From positions 2,543,501-2,607,500 of the forward strand of contig NC_017384.1 of the NCBI RefSeq assembly GCF_000223375.1: DNA of 64,000 bases, read 5' to 3'. A program made the translations under genes and the position numbers. Of this stretch, positions 28,593-37,051 are shown in pieces (the stretch's first letter is position 1; each line of letters opens with the position of its first letter). Below the pieces are notes generated by a model that was not told where the DNA came from, ran no database searches, and was given only the letters and a program-made list of their open reading frames with translations. Source of the DNA: Ketogulonicigenium vulgare WSH-001 (GTDB lineage Bacteria > Pseudomonadota > Alphaproteobacteria > Rhodobacterales > Rhodobacteraceae).

Positions 28593-28619
28593 AAAAACGC
28601 CGCCCGTTGGGGCGGCGTT
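28593..28619 (-). terminator. Terminator of the ffh-rpmE operon
   Basis: AACGCCGCCC (28596-28605) pairs with GGGCGGCGTT (28610-28619); on the minus strand the stem is followed by TTTTTC. It ends the minus-strand ribosomal operon 9 bases past rpmE and may also stop ynfA transcripts. Confidence 0.9.
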
Positions 28620-28627
28620 CAAAGGTC

Positions 28628-28849
28628 TTAGAAACCAAGACCAGCGTATTTGTTCTTGAACTTCGACACGCGACCACCGGTGTCCATCAGACGGGTGCCG
28701 CCACCGATCCAAGCGGGGTGCGACAGCGGGTCGATGTCCAGCGACATGGTGTCGCCGTCTTTGCCCCAGGTCGAGCGCATTTGAACGACAGTGCCATCGG
28801 TCATCTTGACGTCGATGAAGTGATAGTCGGGGTGGATACCTTCTTTCAT
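28628..28849 (-). CDS. rpmE: 50S ribosomal protein L31
   Basis: 73 aa L31 protein: [10 protein letters not shown] at the start, then [21 protein letters not shown] and [13 protein letters not shown] at the end. It has no CxxC zinc pair, so it is of the C-minus (YkgM-like or alphaproteobacterial long) form. Last gene of the translation operon, 11 bases after rplS, with GGAGAGACG as its SD. Confidence 0.95.
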   Translation of the reverse strand: MKEGIHPDYHFIDVKMTDGTVVQMRSTWGKDGDTMSLDIDPLSHPAWIGGGTRLMDTGGRVSKFKNKYAGLGF

Positions 28850-28860
28850 CTCGTCTCTCC

Positions 28861-29238
28861 TTAAGCTTCAGCTTTAGCTTTGTAGTTGGTTTGCTCGACG
28901 ATACGTGCCGACTTACCGCGACGATCGCGCAGGTAGTACAGCTTGGCGCGACGCACTTTACCGCGACGGACGACGGTGATCGATTCGATGTTGGTCGAAT
29001 GCAGCGGGAATACGCGCTCGACGCCTTCGCCGAACGAGATCTTGCGCACGGTGAACGAGCCAGCGATGCCCGAACCGTTCTTGCGGCTGATCACGACGCC
29101 TTCGTAGTTCTGCACGCGCGAACGCGAGCCTTCGGTGACCTTAAAGCCTACGCGAACGGTGTCGCCGGCTTTGAAGTCGGGAATTGTTTTACCCAGAGCG
29201 GCGATTTGTTCCGCTTCCAGTTGTGCGATCAGATCCAT
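28861..29238 (-). CDS. rplS: 50S ribosomal protein L19
   Basis: 125 aa L19, located at the interface of the 30S and 50S subunits. [30 protein letters not shown] and [15 protein letters not shown] are all family segments, followed by the [19 protein letters not shown] tail. ATG 29238 follows GAGGAGCATCAG; the frame continues upstream without SD. It lies between trmD and rpmE as is common in the rpsP-rimM-trmD-rplS order. Confidence 0.97.
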   Translation of the reverse strand: MDLIAQLEAEQIAALGKTIPDFKAGDTVRVGFKVTEGSRSRVQNYEGVVISRKNGSGIAGSFTVRKISFGEGVERVFPLHSTNIESITVVRRGKVRRAKLYYLRDRRGKSARIVEQTNYKAKAEA

Positions 29239-29278
29239 CTGATGCTCCTCTATAGCCCGTGGTTGCTCCACGAAGATG

Positions 29279-30121
29279 TCATGCGCCCGAGAGCTCTCGG
29301 TCTTCATCCGGGTCCTTGCCGTGCTGTGCACACCAAGCTCGCCAGAGATCGGGTCGCCGTTCCTTTGTTAGCCTTTCGGCTTCTGCCCGTCGCCAGGCTT
29401 CGATCTTGGCGTGATGCCCCGAGAGAAGAACCTCGGGTATGTCATGCCCCTGCCAAAGCGCGGGTTTCGTATATTGATGGTGTTCCAGCAGACCGTCCGA
29501 AAAGGATTCCTCTTCGATCGATTCCTGATTCCCAAGCACGCGGGGTATAAGGCGGACTGTGGCATCAATCAAGGCCTGCGCTGCAATCTCGCCGCCGGTC
29601 ATGACGAAATCGCCCAGCGATACCTCGATCATGCCGAACTGTTCGATGGCGCGCTGATCCAACCCCTCGAAACGGCCGCAAACCAGCGTGACGCCATCGC
29701 CTGCGGCCAGCTCGCGCATCAGGCCTTGGGTCATCGGGCGGCCGCGCGGGGTCAGGTAGATGATTGGGGCATCCCCGCGCATCCGGCCGCGCGCGACATT
29801 CAGCGCGCGGGCCATCACATCGGGGCGGATGACCATGCCCGCGCCGCCACCTGCGGGCGTGTCGTCCACGTTCAGGTGACGCCCCTCGCCAAAGTCGCGC
29901 AGGTTATAGGTTTGCAGTTGCCACAGCCCCTCTTGCAGGGCGCGGCCGATCAGGCTTTCGCCAAGAATGCCGGGAAAAGCCTGCGGCAGCAGGGTGATGA
30001 CCTGCGCCGTCCAGATGCCCGCCAACTCCGGCGGCTCGGACAACAGGTCGGACGGGGTCAGCGACAGGCGGATGGCCTTGCGACCCGCCGCGCGCATGGG
30101 CTTGTCGGCGGCGGTTGTCAT
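29279..30121 (-). CDS. trmD: tRNA (guanine37-N1)-methyltransferase
   Basis: 280 aa SPOUT methyltransferase that makes m1G37 in tRNAs reading CNN/CCN codons and so prevents frameshifting. The core begins at [21 protein letters not shown]; the SAM knot segments are [23 protein letters not shown] and YVLTGGE-like [12 protein letters not shown]. About 35 residues precede the core, longer than in E. coli, but the ATG at 30121 overlaps the rimM stop (ATGA) and is therefore likely. Confidence 0.95.
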   Translation of the reverse strand: MTTAADKPMRAAGRKAIRLSLTPSDLLSEPPELAGIWTAQVITLLPQAFPGILGESLIGRALQEGLWQLQTYNLRDFGEGRHLNVDDTPAGGGAGMVIRPDVMARALNVARGRMRGDAPIIYLTPRGRPMTQGLMRELAAGDGVTLVCGRFEGLDQRAIEQFGMIEVSLGDFVMTGGEIAAQALIDATVRLIPRVLGNQESIEEESFSDGLLEHHQYTKPALWQGHDIPEVLLSGHHAKIEAWRRAEAERLTKERRPDLWRAWCAQHGKDPDEDRELSGA

Positions 30122-30624
30122 TCGAACAGACCTTCGGGCGGGTCGGCGATAATGCGACCGGCTTTCAGATCAACCGTCGGCACAATGGCAAGGGTAAAGG
30201 GCAGCAATGCGGTTGCGGGTTTTCCCGTCAGTTGCACTTCCAAAATATCGCCCGCGCCATGGTTCAGCACGGTTTTCACCCGGCCAAGAATCGCGCCGCC
30301 GGTGTCCAGCACCTCAAGGTCGATCAGGTCGGAGTGATAGAATTCGTCATCGGGCAGATTGGGCAGACGGTCGCGGTCGGCGGACAGGTTCTGCCCGCGC
30401 AGGGCATCCGCCTCTTCTTTCGAGGAAATCCCCTCGATCCGTGCCACAAGCGCGCCATTGGTCTGGCCGGTAATCACGACAACGCGGAAGACGCGTCCGT
30501 CGTCGGTATAAAGCGGGGTGTAGATCGCGATATCTTCGGGGATCGCACAAAACGACTTCAGCCGCAGGTCGCCCCGCACACCGAATGATCCTGCAATTTG
30601 ACCCAGAACGATACGATCCGACAT
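30118..30624 (-). CDS. rimM: Ribosome maturation factor RimM
   Basis: 168 aa. RimM binds S19 and helps maturation of the 30S head. The N-terminal RimM domain starts [20 protein letters not shown] and the PRC-barrel begins near [22 protein letters not shown] 30624 after GGGGGTAAAG is preferred to the upstream extension. Lies between rpsP and trmD, the conserved order, and overlaps trmD by four bases. Confidence 0.95.
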   Translation of the reverse strand: MSDRIVLGQIAGSFGVRGDLRLKSFCAIPEDIAIYTPLYTDDGRVFRVVVITGQTNGALVARIEGISSKEEADALRGQNLSADRDRLPNLPDDEFYHSDLIDLEVLDTGGAILGRVKTVLNHGAGDILEVQLTGKPATALLPFTLAIVPTVDLKAGRIIADPPEGLFE

Positions 30625-30672
30625 CTTTACCCCCAAAAGAGTGGCGGGGCCGCGTGGGCCCCGCCGCATCTA

Positions 30673-31038
30673 TTATTCTGCAGCCGCTTCTTCTGCAGGT
30701 GCTGCATCGCGGGCCGCTTTTTTGGCCGCGCGCTCGGTCGAGGCTTTGCCCGGGACAGCTTTCTTGGGGTTGTTGCGCTCGGTCTTGGCGACCAGGCCAG
30801 CAGCTTCCAGGAAACGTGCAACGCGGTCGGTCGGCTGTGCGCCTTGACCCAGCCAGTACTGGATACGCTCGGCGTTCAGCTGCACGCGCTCTTCGTTGTC
30901 TTTGGCCAGCAGCGGGTTGTAGGTACCCAGCTTTTCGATGAAGCGGCCATCGCGCGGCATGCGTGCGTCAGCAGCAACAACGGCGTAGTGAGGGCGCTTT
31001 TTCGAGCCACCGCGGGCAAGACGGATTTTCATAGCCAT
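30673..31038 (-). CDS. rpsP: 30S ribosomal protein S16
   Basis: 121 aa. [21 protein letters not shown] and [21 protein letters not shown] are S16 hallmarks. The C-terminal 40 residues are an Ala/Lys/Glu-rich extension common in alphaproteobacterial S16. GGAGACTATCCC precedes the ATG. It follows the chorismate mutase gene after 42 bases and leads the rpsP-rimM-trmD-rplS group. Confidence 0.97.
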   Translation of the reverse strand: MAMKIRLARGGSKKRPHYAVVAADARMPRDGRFIEKLGTYNPLLAKDNEERVQLNAERIQYWLGQGAQPTDRVARFLEAAGLVAKTERNNPKKAVPGKASTERAAKKAARDAAPAEEAAAE

Positions 31039-31080
31039 GGGATAGTCTCCTTGAAGTATGGCAGGTGACGGGGAACCCCG

Positions 31081-31380
31081 TCAGGATTGGTGGGTTTCGT
31101 GGTGTTTGATGACTTCCTGGATGATGAAGGCCAGGAATTTCTTGGCAAATTCGGGATCAAGGTCAGCATCGCGTGCCAGCTTTTCCAGCCGTTCGATCTG
31201 CTGCTGTTCCCGGGTCGGGTCGGCGGGTGGCAAGGCGTGTTCGGCCTTGAGCAATCCCACCGATTGCGTGTGTTTGAACCGCTCGGCCAGCGTATAGACG
31301 AGGATCGAATCCAACCGGTCGATCGAGGCACGATGCCCCGCAAGCAGGGCTGCGGCGCGGGTGACGACGTCTTGGCTCAT
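31081..31380 (-). CDS. Type II (AroQ) chorismate mutase
   Basis: 99 aa, all-helical. The pattern HRASIDRLDSILVYTLAERF, then GLLKAEHALPPADPTRE and the last helix with EFAKKFLAFIIQEVIKHHE fits the AroQ family, which turns chorismate into prephenate for Phe/Tyr synthesis. Residues R11-like, K and E/Q of the active site are plausible but were not verified by alignment. Start overlaps the stop of the GNAT gene by four bases, placing it within the ffh-rpsP operon. Confidence 0.88.
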   Translation of the reverse strand: MSQDVVTRAAALLAGHRASIDRLDSILVYTLAERFKHTQSVGLLKAEHALPPADPTREQQQIERLEKLARDADLDPEFAKKFLAFIIQEVIKHHETHQS

Positions 31381-31913
31381 GCGGCTTCTCCTTTGTCTAA
31401 CGCGTCCGGGCGCGGGTGGCGGAACACTTGATAGCCCTTGCAGCTATCGGGCGTTGCGGCAGATGCGTCCAGCACGGCGCCCAGCTTGATCGCCAAGGCG
31501 GCCGAGCGAGTGTTATCCGGCGCGACATAGCTGACAACCGTATCCCAGCGCAGAATGCGATAGGCGTGATCGACGGCGGCGCGGGCCGCCTCGAACGCAT
31601 AGCCTTTACCTTCGGCGCTTGCGGGATAGATCATCCAGCCGATCTCGGTTTCAGGCCAATCGGGCGGGGTCCATGGGCCGACAAGGCCGATGGCCGCGTC
31701 ACTGCCCGATAGCGTGACCGTCCACATGCCATGGCCGTAGATATCCCAATGACCCAGCTCTGCCGCGAATTGGCGAAAGGCGCGGCCTTCGGTCGTGATG
31801 CCAAAGGTGGCACCGCGCGGCGACAGCATGAAATCGCGAAACGCCACCCAGTCGCGCGCATCGGGGCGGCGCAGGGTCAGGCGTGCGGTGTGCAAAGTGG
31901 GGGCGGGGATCAT
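31377..31913 (-). CDS. GNAT-family acetyltransferase (RimJ-like), copy 2
   Basis: 178 aa. Starts with LHTARLTLRRPDARDWVAF, the usual opening of RimJ/RimL-type acetyltransferases, and has EIGWMIYPASAEGKGYAFEAARA, the acetyl-CoA-binding motif A, followed by VVSYVAPDNTRSAALAIKLGA. Clearly homologous to the next gene upstream, so a tandem duplication. Acceptor unknown. It overlaps both neighbours by four bases (ATGA), so it is translated with the chorismate mutase and the other GNAT. Confidence 0.85.
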   Translation of the reverse strand: MIPAPTLHTARLTLRRPDARDWVAFRDFMLSPRGATFGITTEGRAFRQFAAELGHWDIYGHGMWTVTLSGSDAAIGLVGPWTPPDWPETEIGWMIYPASAEGKGYAFEAARAAVDHAYRILRWDTVVSYVAPDNTRSAALAIKLGAVLDASAATPDSCKGYQVFRHPRPDALDKGEAA

Positions 31914-32440
31914 GCCAGCACCTTTGCGGGATTATGGCGATAGACCAGCACTTCGAAATCGCGCTGCGGGCGGGCGGCATCGCCGTCCAGCACCGCGCCC
32001 AGCCGTTCGGCCAAACGGGCCGAGGGGGCGTTGTTTGCGTGGACATAGCTGACGGCGGTCGTCCAGCCGAGGATAGTGAACGCATGGGCGAGGGTCGCTT
32101 TCGCGGCCTCGAACGCATAGCCCTGACCCTCGAGGTTTGCATCCCACAGCGACCAGCCGATTTCTTTTTCCGGCCACTCGATCGGGTAATAGGGGCCAAA
32201 GCGACCGATGGCCGCGCCGGTATCCTTGCGCACCGCCACCCAGCCGCCAAAGCCGCGCATTTCCCAATGACCGATATCGGACGCCCAACCGCGCCAGCTG
32301 GCCTCGGGCTCTTTGGGGCCGCCGACCCAATAGGAGCGGTCGGTCAGATAGAAATCACGCATGGCGGGCCAGTCCTGTGCCTGCGGTTTGCGCAGCACAA
32401 GGCGATCCGTCGTCAGCATGATGTCATCAGCCAGGTTCAT
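31910..32440 (-). CDS. GNAT-family acetyltransferase (RimJ-like), copy 1
   Basis: 176 aa, the same architecture as the downstream copy: TDRLVLRKPQAQDW at the start, EIGWSLWDANLEGQGYAFEAAKA as acetyl-CoA motif A, and VSYVHANNAPSARLAERLGAV. Located 1 base after the ffh stop, with GAAGAAG inside the ffh end as SD. Acetylation of a ribosomal or tRNA-related substrate is suggested only by the operon. A second in-frame ATG seven codons downstream is a possible start. Confidence 0.85.
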   Translation of the reverse strand: MNLADDIMLTTDRLVLRKPQAQDWPAMRDFYLTDRSYWVGGPKEPEASWRGWASDIGHWEMRGFGGWVAVRKDTGAAIGRFGPYYPIEWPEKEIGWSLWDANLEGQGYAFEAAKATLAHAFTILGWTTAVSYVHANNAPSARLAERLGAVLDGDAARPQRDFEVLVYRHNPAKVLA

Positions 32441-32441
32441 C

Positions 32442-33947
32442 TTACTTCTTCTTCATCAGACCCGAGAGGCCCGGCGGCAGCGCGCGCGGCCCGCCCAGAC
32501 CCGGCAATTGCCCGCCAAAGCCCTGACCCAGACCCTTGGCCAGCTGTTGCTGCGCGGCGGCCATATCGGCCTCGCCCATTTTGCTGGGGTCGATACCGCC
32601 TTTGCCCATCATGGACATGGCTTGCTTGAGCATGCCGCCCTTGCCCATTTTGCCCATCTTTTTCATCATATCCGCCATCTGACGATGCTGTTTCAGCAGC
32701 TTGTTCAGCTCGGATACGTCAAGACCGGCACCCGCCGCGATGCGGCGCTTGCGGCTGGCTTGCAGCAGATCGGGGTTGGCGCGTTCTTTTTTGGTCATCG
32801 CATTGATCAGCGCGATCTGACGACGCAGCATGCGGTCATCCATGCCCGCATCGCTCATCTGTTTCGACATTTTGCCCATGCCGGGCATCATCGACATCAG
32901 ACCTTCCATCCCGCCCATCTTCAGCATCTGCTCAAGCTGGCCGCGCAGGTCGTTCATATTGAACAGACCCTTTTGGAACCGCTTGACCATCCGCTCGGCC
33001 TGTTCGGCCTCGAATGTGGCCTGCGCCTTTTCGACCAGCGCGACAATGTCGCCCATGCCAAGGATGCGGCCCGCGATGCGGTTCGCGTCAAAGACCTCAA
33101 GCGCGTCGGTTTTCTCGCCCAGACCGATAAAGCGGATCGGCTTGCCGGTGATGGCGCGCATCGACAGCGCCGCACCGCCGCGACCGTCACCGTCCATACG
33201 GGTCAGCACAACGCCGGTGACGCCGATTTTCGCGTCAAATTCAGTCGCGACATTCACTGCGTCTTGGCCGGTCAGGCCGTCAACCACCAGCAGCGTTTCA
33301 CGCGGCGAGACGACATCGCGCACGGCGGCGGCCTGGGCGATCAGCTCGGCGTCGATATGCAGGCGGCCGGCGGTATCCAGAATGTAGACGTCATAGCCGC
33401 CAAGGCTGGCCTGCGTCTTGGCGCGTTTCGCGATCGCGATCGGGTCTTCGCCCTTCACGATCGGCAGCGTATCGACCCCAATCTGCGTGCCGAGAATCGC
33501 CAACTGCTCCATCGCGGCGGGGCGGTTCGTATCCAGCGAGGCCAGCAGCACACGCTTGCCTTCGCGGTCTTTCAGACGGCGCGCCAGCTTTGCGGTGGTG
33601 GTGGTTTTACCCGAGCCTTGCAGGCCGACCATCAGGATCGGCGCGGGCGGGCTGTCGATTTTCAGCACGCCCGGATCGGTATCGCCAGCCAGCATCGCGA
33701 TCAGTTCGTCATGGACGATTTTGACGACCTGCTGGCCTGGGGTGATCGATTTGGTAACGGCCTGGCCCGTGGCTTTCTTACTGACGGCTTTGACAAATTC
33801 GCGCACCACGGGCAGCGAGACGTCAGCTTCCAGCAGGGCGGTGCGGACCTCGCGCAGGGCGGATTCGACATCGGCCTCGGACAGGGCGCCCTGTTTCGTC
33901 AGTCGGTCGAATACGCCAGACAGGCGTTCGGACAGATTCTCGAACAT
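32442..33947 (-). CDS. ffh: Signal recognition particle protein
   Basis: 501 aa Ffh, the SRP GTPase that targets membrane proteins co-translationally. N domain MFENLSERLSGVFDRL, GTPase G1 GLQGSGKTTT, DTAGRLHID, TRMDGDGRGG and the C-terminal Met-rich M domain (from about 330) with MKKMGKMGKGGMLKQ-like repeats that bind signal peptides and 4.5S RNA. ATG 33947 follows AAGGGGAAG. First gene of a nine-gene minus-strand operon running to rpmE; its promoter is at 34076-34104. Confidence 0.97.
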   Translation of the reverse strand: MFENLSERLSGVFDRLTKQGALSEADVESALREVRTALLEADVSLPVVREFVKAVSKKATGQAVTKSITPGQQVVKIVHDELIAMLAGDTDPGVLKIDSPPAPILMVGLQGSGKTTTTAKLARRLKDREGKRVLLASLDTNRPAAMEQLAILGTQIGVDTLPIVKGEDPIAIAKRAKTQASLGGYDVYILDTAGRLHIDAELIAQAAAVRDVVSPRETLLVVDGLTGQDAVNVATEFDAKIGVTGVVLTRMDGDGRGGAALSMRAITGKPIRFIGLGEKTDALEVFDANRIAGRILGMGDIVALVEKAQATFEAEQAERMVKRFQKGLFNMNDLRGQLEQMLKMGGMEGLMSMMPGMGKMSKQMSDAGMDDRMLRRQIALINAMTKKERANPDLLQASRKRRIAAGAGLDVSELNKLLKQHRQMADMMKKMGKMGKGGMLKQAMSMMGKGGIDPSKMGEADMAAAQQQLAKGLGQGFGGQLPGLGGPRALPPGLSGLMKKK

Positions 33948-34075
33948 GCGGCTTCCCCTTTCAAGGCGCGGCGTTGACAAAGCGGAAAGGCGCCCGTGGG
34001 CGCAACGCGCTGACGGACGGCGATCCCGCAAAAAGACGGGACCGGAAGGCTTCATGCTTCCGGGTATTAGGGTCG

Positions 34076-34104
34076 CAAATAGGTGAATGGGCGCGCGCTG
34101 TCAA
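34076..34104 (-). promoter_or_regulatory. Sigma-70-type promoter of the ffh-rpmE operon
   Basis: On the minus strand TTGACA (34099-34104) and TATTTG (34076-34081) are separated by exactly 17 bases, 129 bases upstream of the ffh ATG. The predicted leader contains a hairpin (CCGGAAG/CTTCCGG around 34040-34062). Confidence 0.7.
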
Positions 34105-34169
34105 CCTTAGGGCCTTGCGCGCGGGCGGCGCGGCTGCACAATGTCCCAGACGCCGCATAAGGAAAGACC

Positions 34170-35048
34170 ATGGACGACTGGGACGAGATCCGCACCGCCT
34201 ATCAAGTGGCCCGCTTTGGCACCGTATCTGGCGCGGCCGAGGCGCTGGGGGTGCACCACGCCACCGTCATCCGTCACATCGACGCGCTTGAGGGGCGTTT
34301 GGGCGCGAAACTGTTCCAGCGTCATGCGCGCGGCTATACGGCGACCGAGGCGGGGCAGGACCTGCTGCGCGTGGCGCAGGTGGCCGATGATCAGTTTAAT
34401 CAGATGATCACCCGTATCCAAAGCCATAAAGAAGAGCTGGCGGGCGAGTTGGTCATTACATCCTTGCAGGGCATGACCGAGTTACTGCTGCCGGTACTGA
34501 TGGCGTTTCAGGCCGAGCATCCCGATATCATCCTGCGCCATCTATCGGGCGAGCGGCTGTTCCGGCTGGAATATGGCGAGGCGCATATTGCCATCCGCGC
34601 GGGCAGCATCCCCGAGGACCCCGATCACGTCATCCAGCCGCTGGCGCAGCATCCGATGGCACTGGTCGCCGCCGAAAGCTATATCGCCCGCTATGGCCTG
34701 CCAGCATCCGAGGCGGATTTTGCGGGCCACCGCTTTGTCGGACATGACGCCGAAGATTACCGCGCGCCCTATTCGCGCTGGCTGGCGACGGTCGTGCCGC
34801 GCAAGCAGGTCGTCTATCGCACGCTGGATCTGCAAGAGATGTATGCCGCCGTCATCGCCGGGGCGGGGATCGGCTTTGTGCCGCGCTGGCTGCTGGGCGT
34901 GAACCCTGAACTGCGCGAGGTCGTGCCGCTGCGCGATGACTGGATTTCGCCCCTGTGGGTGGTGACGCATGTGGATCTGCATCGCTCGGCCAAGGTACAG
35001 GGGTTCTTGCGGATGCTGAAGGGCGCGGCGCGCGACTGGACCTGTTAG
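34170..35048 (+). CDS. LysR-family transcriptional regulator
   Basis: 292 aa, normal LysR length. Helix-turn-helix in the first 60 residues (TAYQVARFGTVSGAAEALG, then HHATVIRHIDALE), with an effector domain whose LTTR landmark is VAAESYIARYG and AAVIAGAGIGFVPRWL. It is divergent from ffh and convergent with an ArsR gene whose stop it overlaps by four bases. No neighbouring metabolic target gene is evident, so its regulon is unknown. Confidence 0.9.
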   Translation: MDDWDEIRTAYQVARFGTVSGAAEALGVHHATVIRHIDALEGRLGAKLFQRHARGYTATEAGQDLLRVAQVADDQFNQMITRIQSHKEELAGELVITSLQGMTELLLPVLMAFQAEHPDIILRHLSGERLFRLEYGEAHIAIRAGSIPEDPDHVIQPLAQHPMALVAAESYIARYGLPASEADFAGHRFVGHDAEDYRAPYSRWLATVVPRKQVVYRTLDLQEMYAAVIAGAGIGFVPRWLLGVNPELREVVPLRDDWISPLWVVTHVDLHRSAKVQGFLRMLKGAARDWTC

Positions 35049-35386
35049 GCTTCCGCTTGGGCCTCGGGGGGCAGCTCCTGCGTCAGGAACGCCTCGAACG
35101 CATCAAGGTCAAAGCCCTCGAACAGGCCAAAGCCTTGAATCCAGATGCTTGCCTCGCGCAGGGCGTCCGGCTCTAGCTTGCACCATTTCACCCGCCCGCG
35201 CTTTTCTTGCGAGATCAGGCGCGCCTCAGCCAGGATTTGAAGGTGTTTGGAAATCGCCGCCAGCGACATGGAAAAGGGCGCCGCGACATCGGTGACGGCC
35301 ATGTCATCCTCCAGCAGCATCGCCAAGATGGCGCGCCGCGTAGGGTCGGCAAGGGCCGAAAAGACAAGATCAAGGCGGTGCTGCAT
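35045..35386 (-). CDS. ArsR-family winged-helix regulator
   Basis: 113 aa. FSALADPTRRAILAMLLEDDMAVTDVAAPFSMSLAAISKHLQIL is the typical ArsR fold of the subgroup often paired with SRPBCC (AHSA1) proteins; only one Cys (KWCKLE) is present, so no metal site is apparent. No SRPBCC gene is adjacent. Two palindromes just upstream of its start are likely self-operators. The stop overlaps the LysR stop. Confidence 0.88.
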   Translation of the reverse strand: MQHRLDLVFSALADPTRRAILAMLLEDDMAVTDVAAPFSMSLAAISKHLQILAEARLISQEKRGRVKWCKLEPDALREASIWIQGFGLFEGFDLDAFEAFLTQELPPEAQAEA

Positions 35387-35401
35387 CCGCCAATATGGTC
35401 A

Positions 35402-35433
35402 TTTCACGTGAAAAACGTCAACCGAAAGGTTGA
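35402..35433. promoter_or_regulatory. Two palindromes upstream of the ArsR gene
   Basis: TTTCACGTGAAA (35402-35413) is a perfect 12-bp palindrome, and TCAACC (35418-35423) / GGTTGA (35428-35433) is a 6-bp inverted repeat spaced by GAAA. They lie 16-47 bases before the ArsR start, where an autoregulatory operator would be expected. Confidence 0.5.
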
Positions 35434-35579
35434 ATATGGGAAATGGGGCTTTTGGGCGCGCTGCCGCTGATCTATTTATGTAAGTAATTGATTTTGCGTT
35501 ATATATATTCGTTGGAGTCGGGTTGACTCATGGCGCATCATTGCTTAGCACCTAGCCCAAGACAGGAAGGGTCAGCGAC

Positions 35580-35939
35580 ATGTCCGATCCCGATCAAAAT
35601 GATGGTGAGAAGAAGCGCCTAGAGGCACTTGAACATCGCCTTCGCGAGGTCAGGAAACGTGACGCGCCGCAGGTCCAACCCGGTCGGGATTTTTCGCAGG
35701 CCGATCTGGCATGGCGCATGGTGATCGAATTGGTCGCCGGCATCGGGATCGGGGCAACGATTGGCTACGGCCTTGATGTTGTATTCGGCACCAAGCCGTT
35801 CCTGATGATCATTTTCCTGTTCCTGGGCCTGATCGCTGGCGTGCGGACGATGATCCGTTCCGCCAACGAAGTGCAGATGAAACAGCAGGCCAAAGCGGCC
35901 AGCGAAGAAAAGGGTGAAGAGAGTGGCCGAGAGCACTGA
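35580..35939 (+). CDS. atpI: ATP synthase-associated protein I (AtpI/AtpZ)
   Basis: 119 aa with a charged N-terminus ([13 protein letters not shown]) and two membrane segments (about 45-68 and 72-92; [20 protein letters not shown], then [18 protein letters not shown]). AtpI helps c-ring assembly. It heads the Fo operon atpI-atpB-atpE-atpF'-atpF. The 193 bases upstream presumably carry the promoter; a TTGACT box at about 35524 is present but no convincing -10. Confidence 0.92.
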   Translation: MSDPDQNDGEKKRLEALEHRLREVRKRDAPQVQPGRDFSQADLAWRMVIELVAGIGIGATIGYGLDVVFGTKPFLMIIFLFLGLIAGVRTMIRSANEVQMKQQAKAASEEKGEESGREH

Positions 35940-36666
35940 AACGGGTTTTGTTTTCCACCCGCTTGACCAGTTCCAAGTAAAGTCGCTGTTCGGCGGCGAT
36001 ATCGGCACCCTCACGCTGACCAATGCGTCGCTGTGGATCATGCTGGCCGTCGTTTGCGTCTGGCTGCTGATGGTTGTCGGTGCCCGCAAGCGCGAATTGA
36101 TCCCCGGCCGTATGCAGTCGGTTGCAGAAATGACCTATGGCTTCATCCACAAGATGGTCGAAGACGTGGCTGGCCATGACGGCGTGAAATATTTCCCGCT
36201 GGTGATGACGCTGTTCCTGTTCGTGCTGTTTGCCAACGCCCTTGCACTGATCCCGATGAGCTTCTCGCCCACCTCGCATATCGCGGTGACGGTCGTTCTG
36301 GCGCTGATCGTGTTTGTTTTTGTGACCGGTCTGGGCTTTGTAAAGCACGGCGCAGGCTTCCTTGGTCTGTTCTGGATCAAGTCGGCCCCGCTGGCGATCC
36401 GCCCGGTTCTGGCGGTGATCGAGGTGATCTCTTACTTCGTGCGCCCCGTCAGCCACTCGATCCGTCTTGCAGGTAACCTGCTGGCTGGTCACGCTGTTAT
36501 CAAAGTTTTCGCTGCATTCGCCGCATCGCTGCTGATCGCCCCCGTGTCGATCATCGCAATCTCGGGGATGTTTGCCTTTGAAGTCATGGTCGCCGTGATC
36601 CAGGCCTATGTGTTCACGATCCTGACCTGTGTTTACCTGAAAGACGCGCTGCACCCCGCCCACTAA
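35923..36666 (+). CDS. atpB: ATP synthase Fo subunit a
   Basis: 247 aa from GTG 35923 (GTG 35914 is the alternative; both overlap atpI). Subunit a forms the two proton half-channels. The essential Arg lies in [19 protein letters not shown] and the C-terminal helices end with [18 protein letters not shown]. Five to six membrane segments. F1 genes are not in the window, as usual in this order where Fo and F1 operons are apart. Confidence 0.96.
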   Translation: MAESTETGFVFHPLDQFQVKSLFGGDIGTLTLTNASLWIMLAVVCVWLLMVVGARKRELIPGRMQSVAEMTYGFIHKMVEDVAGHDGVKYFPLVMTLFLFVLFANALALIPMSFSPTSHIAVTVVLALIVFVFVTGLGFVKHGAGFLGLFWIKSAPLAIRPVLAVIEVISYFVRPVSHSIRLAGNLLAGHAVIKVFAAFAASLLIAPVSIIAISGMFAFEVMVAVIQAYVFTILTCVYLKDALHPAH

Positions 36667-36723
36667 GGGCAGGGACGGCGCAAACGAAACCGAAATTCCA
36701 ATTTCCCGCGAATGGAGCTAATC

Positions 36724-36954
36724 ATGGAACTCGCACAACTCGGCCAATACATCGGCGCTGGTCTGGCATGCATCGGTATGGCTGGCGCAGCCATCGGTGT
36801 GGGCAACGTTGCCGGCAACTACCTGGCTGGCGCGCTGCGCAACCCCTCGGCCGCTGGTGGCCAAACTGCAATGCTGTTCATCGGCATGGCATTCGCAGAA
36901 GCCCTGGGCATCTTCTCGTTCCTGGTCGCTCTTCTGCTGCTGTTCGCGGTCTGA
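36724..36954 (+). CDS. atpE: ATP synthase Fo subunit c
   Basis: 76 aa hairpin of two membrane helices. GGAG 6 bases before ATG 36724 decides the start. The first helix [19 protein letters not shown] and the polar loop [13 protein letters not shown] are typical, and the proton-carrying acid is in [20 protein letters not shown]. Needed in many more copies than other Fo subunits; two hairpins follow it in the mRNA. Confidence 0.97.
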   Translation: MELAQLGQYIGAGLACIGMAGAAIGVGNVAGNYLAGALRNPSAAGGQTAMLFIGMAFAEALGIFSFLVALLLLFAV

Positions 36955-36967
36955 TTTCGATCTGACC

Positions 36968-37020
36968 GGGCCATAGCGGCCCATCTTTGGGGCGCGTGAG
37001 GGGTCTTCCCCCGCGCGCCC
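36968..37020 (+). promoter_or_regulatory. Two consecutive hairpins between atpE and atpF'
   Basis: GGGCC (36968-36972) / GGCCC (36978-36982), then a long stem GGGCGCG (36990-36996) / CGCGCCC (37014-37020) with an inner GGGG/CCCC stem and a TCTT loop, followed by TTTG. They probably act as an attenuator or mRNA stabiliser that lets atpE be made in excess; read-through to atpF' is needed. Confidence 0.6.
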
Positions 37021-37051
37021 TTTGATGCAAGCAGAGCCGTTGGAGAACGCC

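Noticed and set aside
32361..33977. A 538-codon open frame antisense to ffh
   Set aside because: Ffh is certain on the minus strand; the plus frame has His/Ala-rich filler and no motif.
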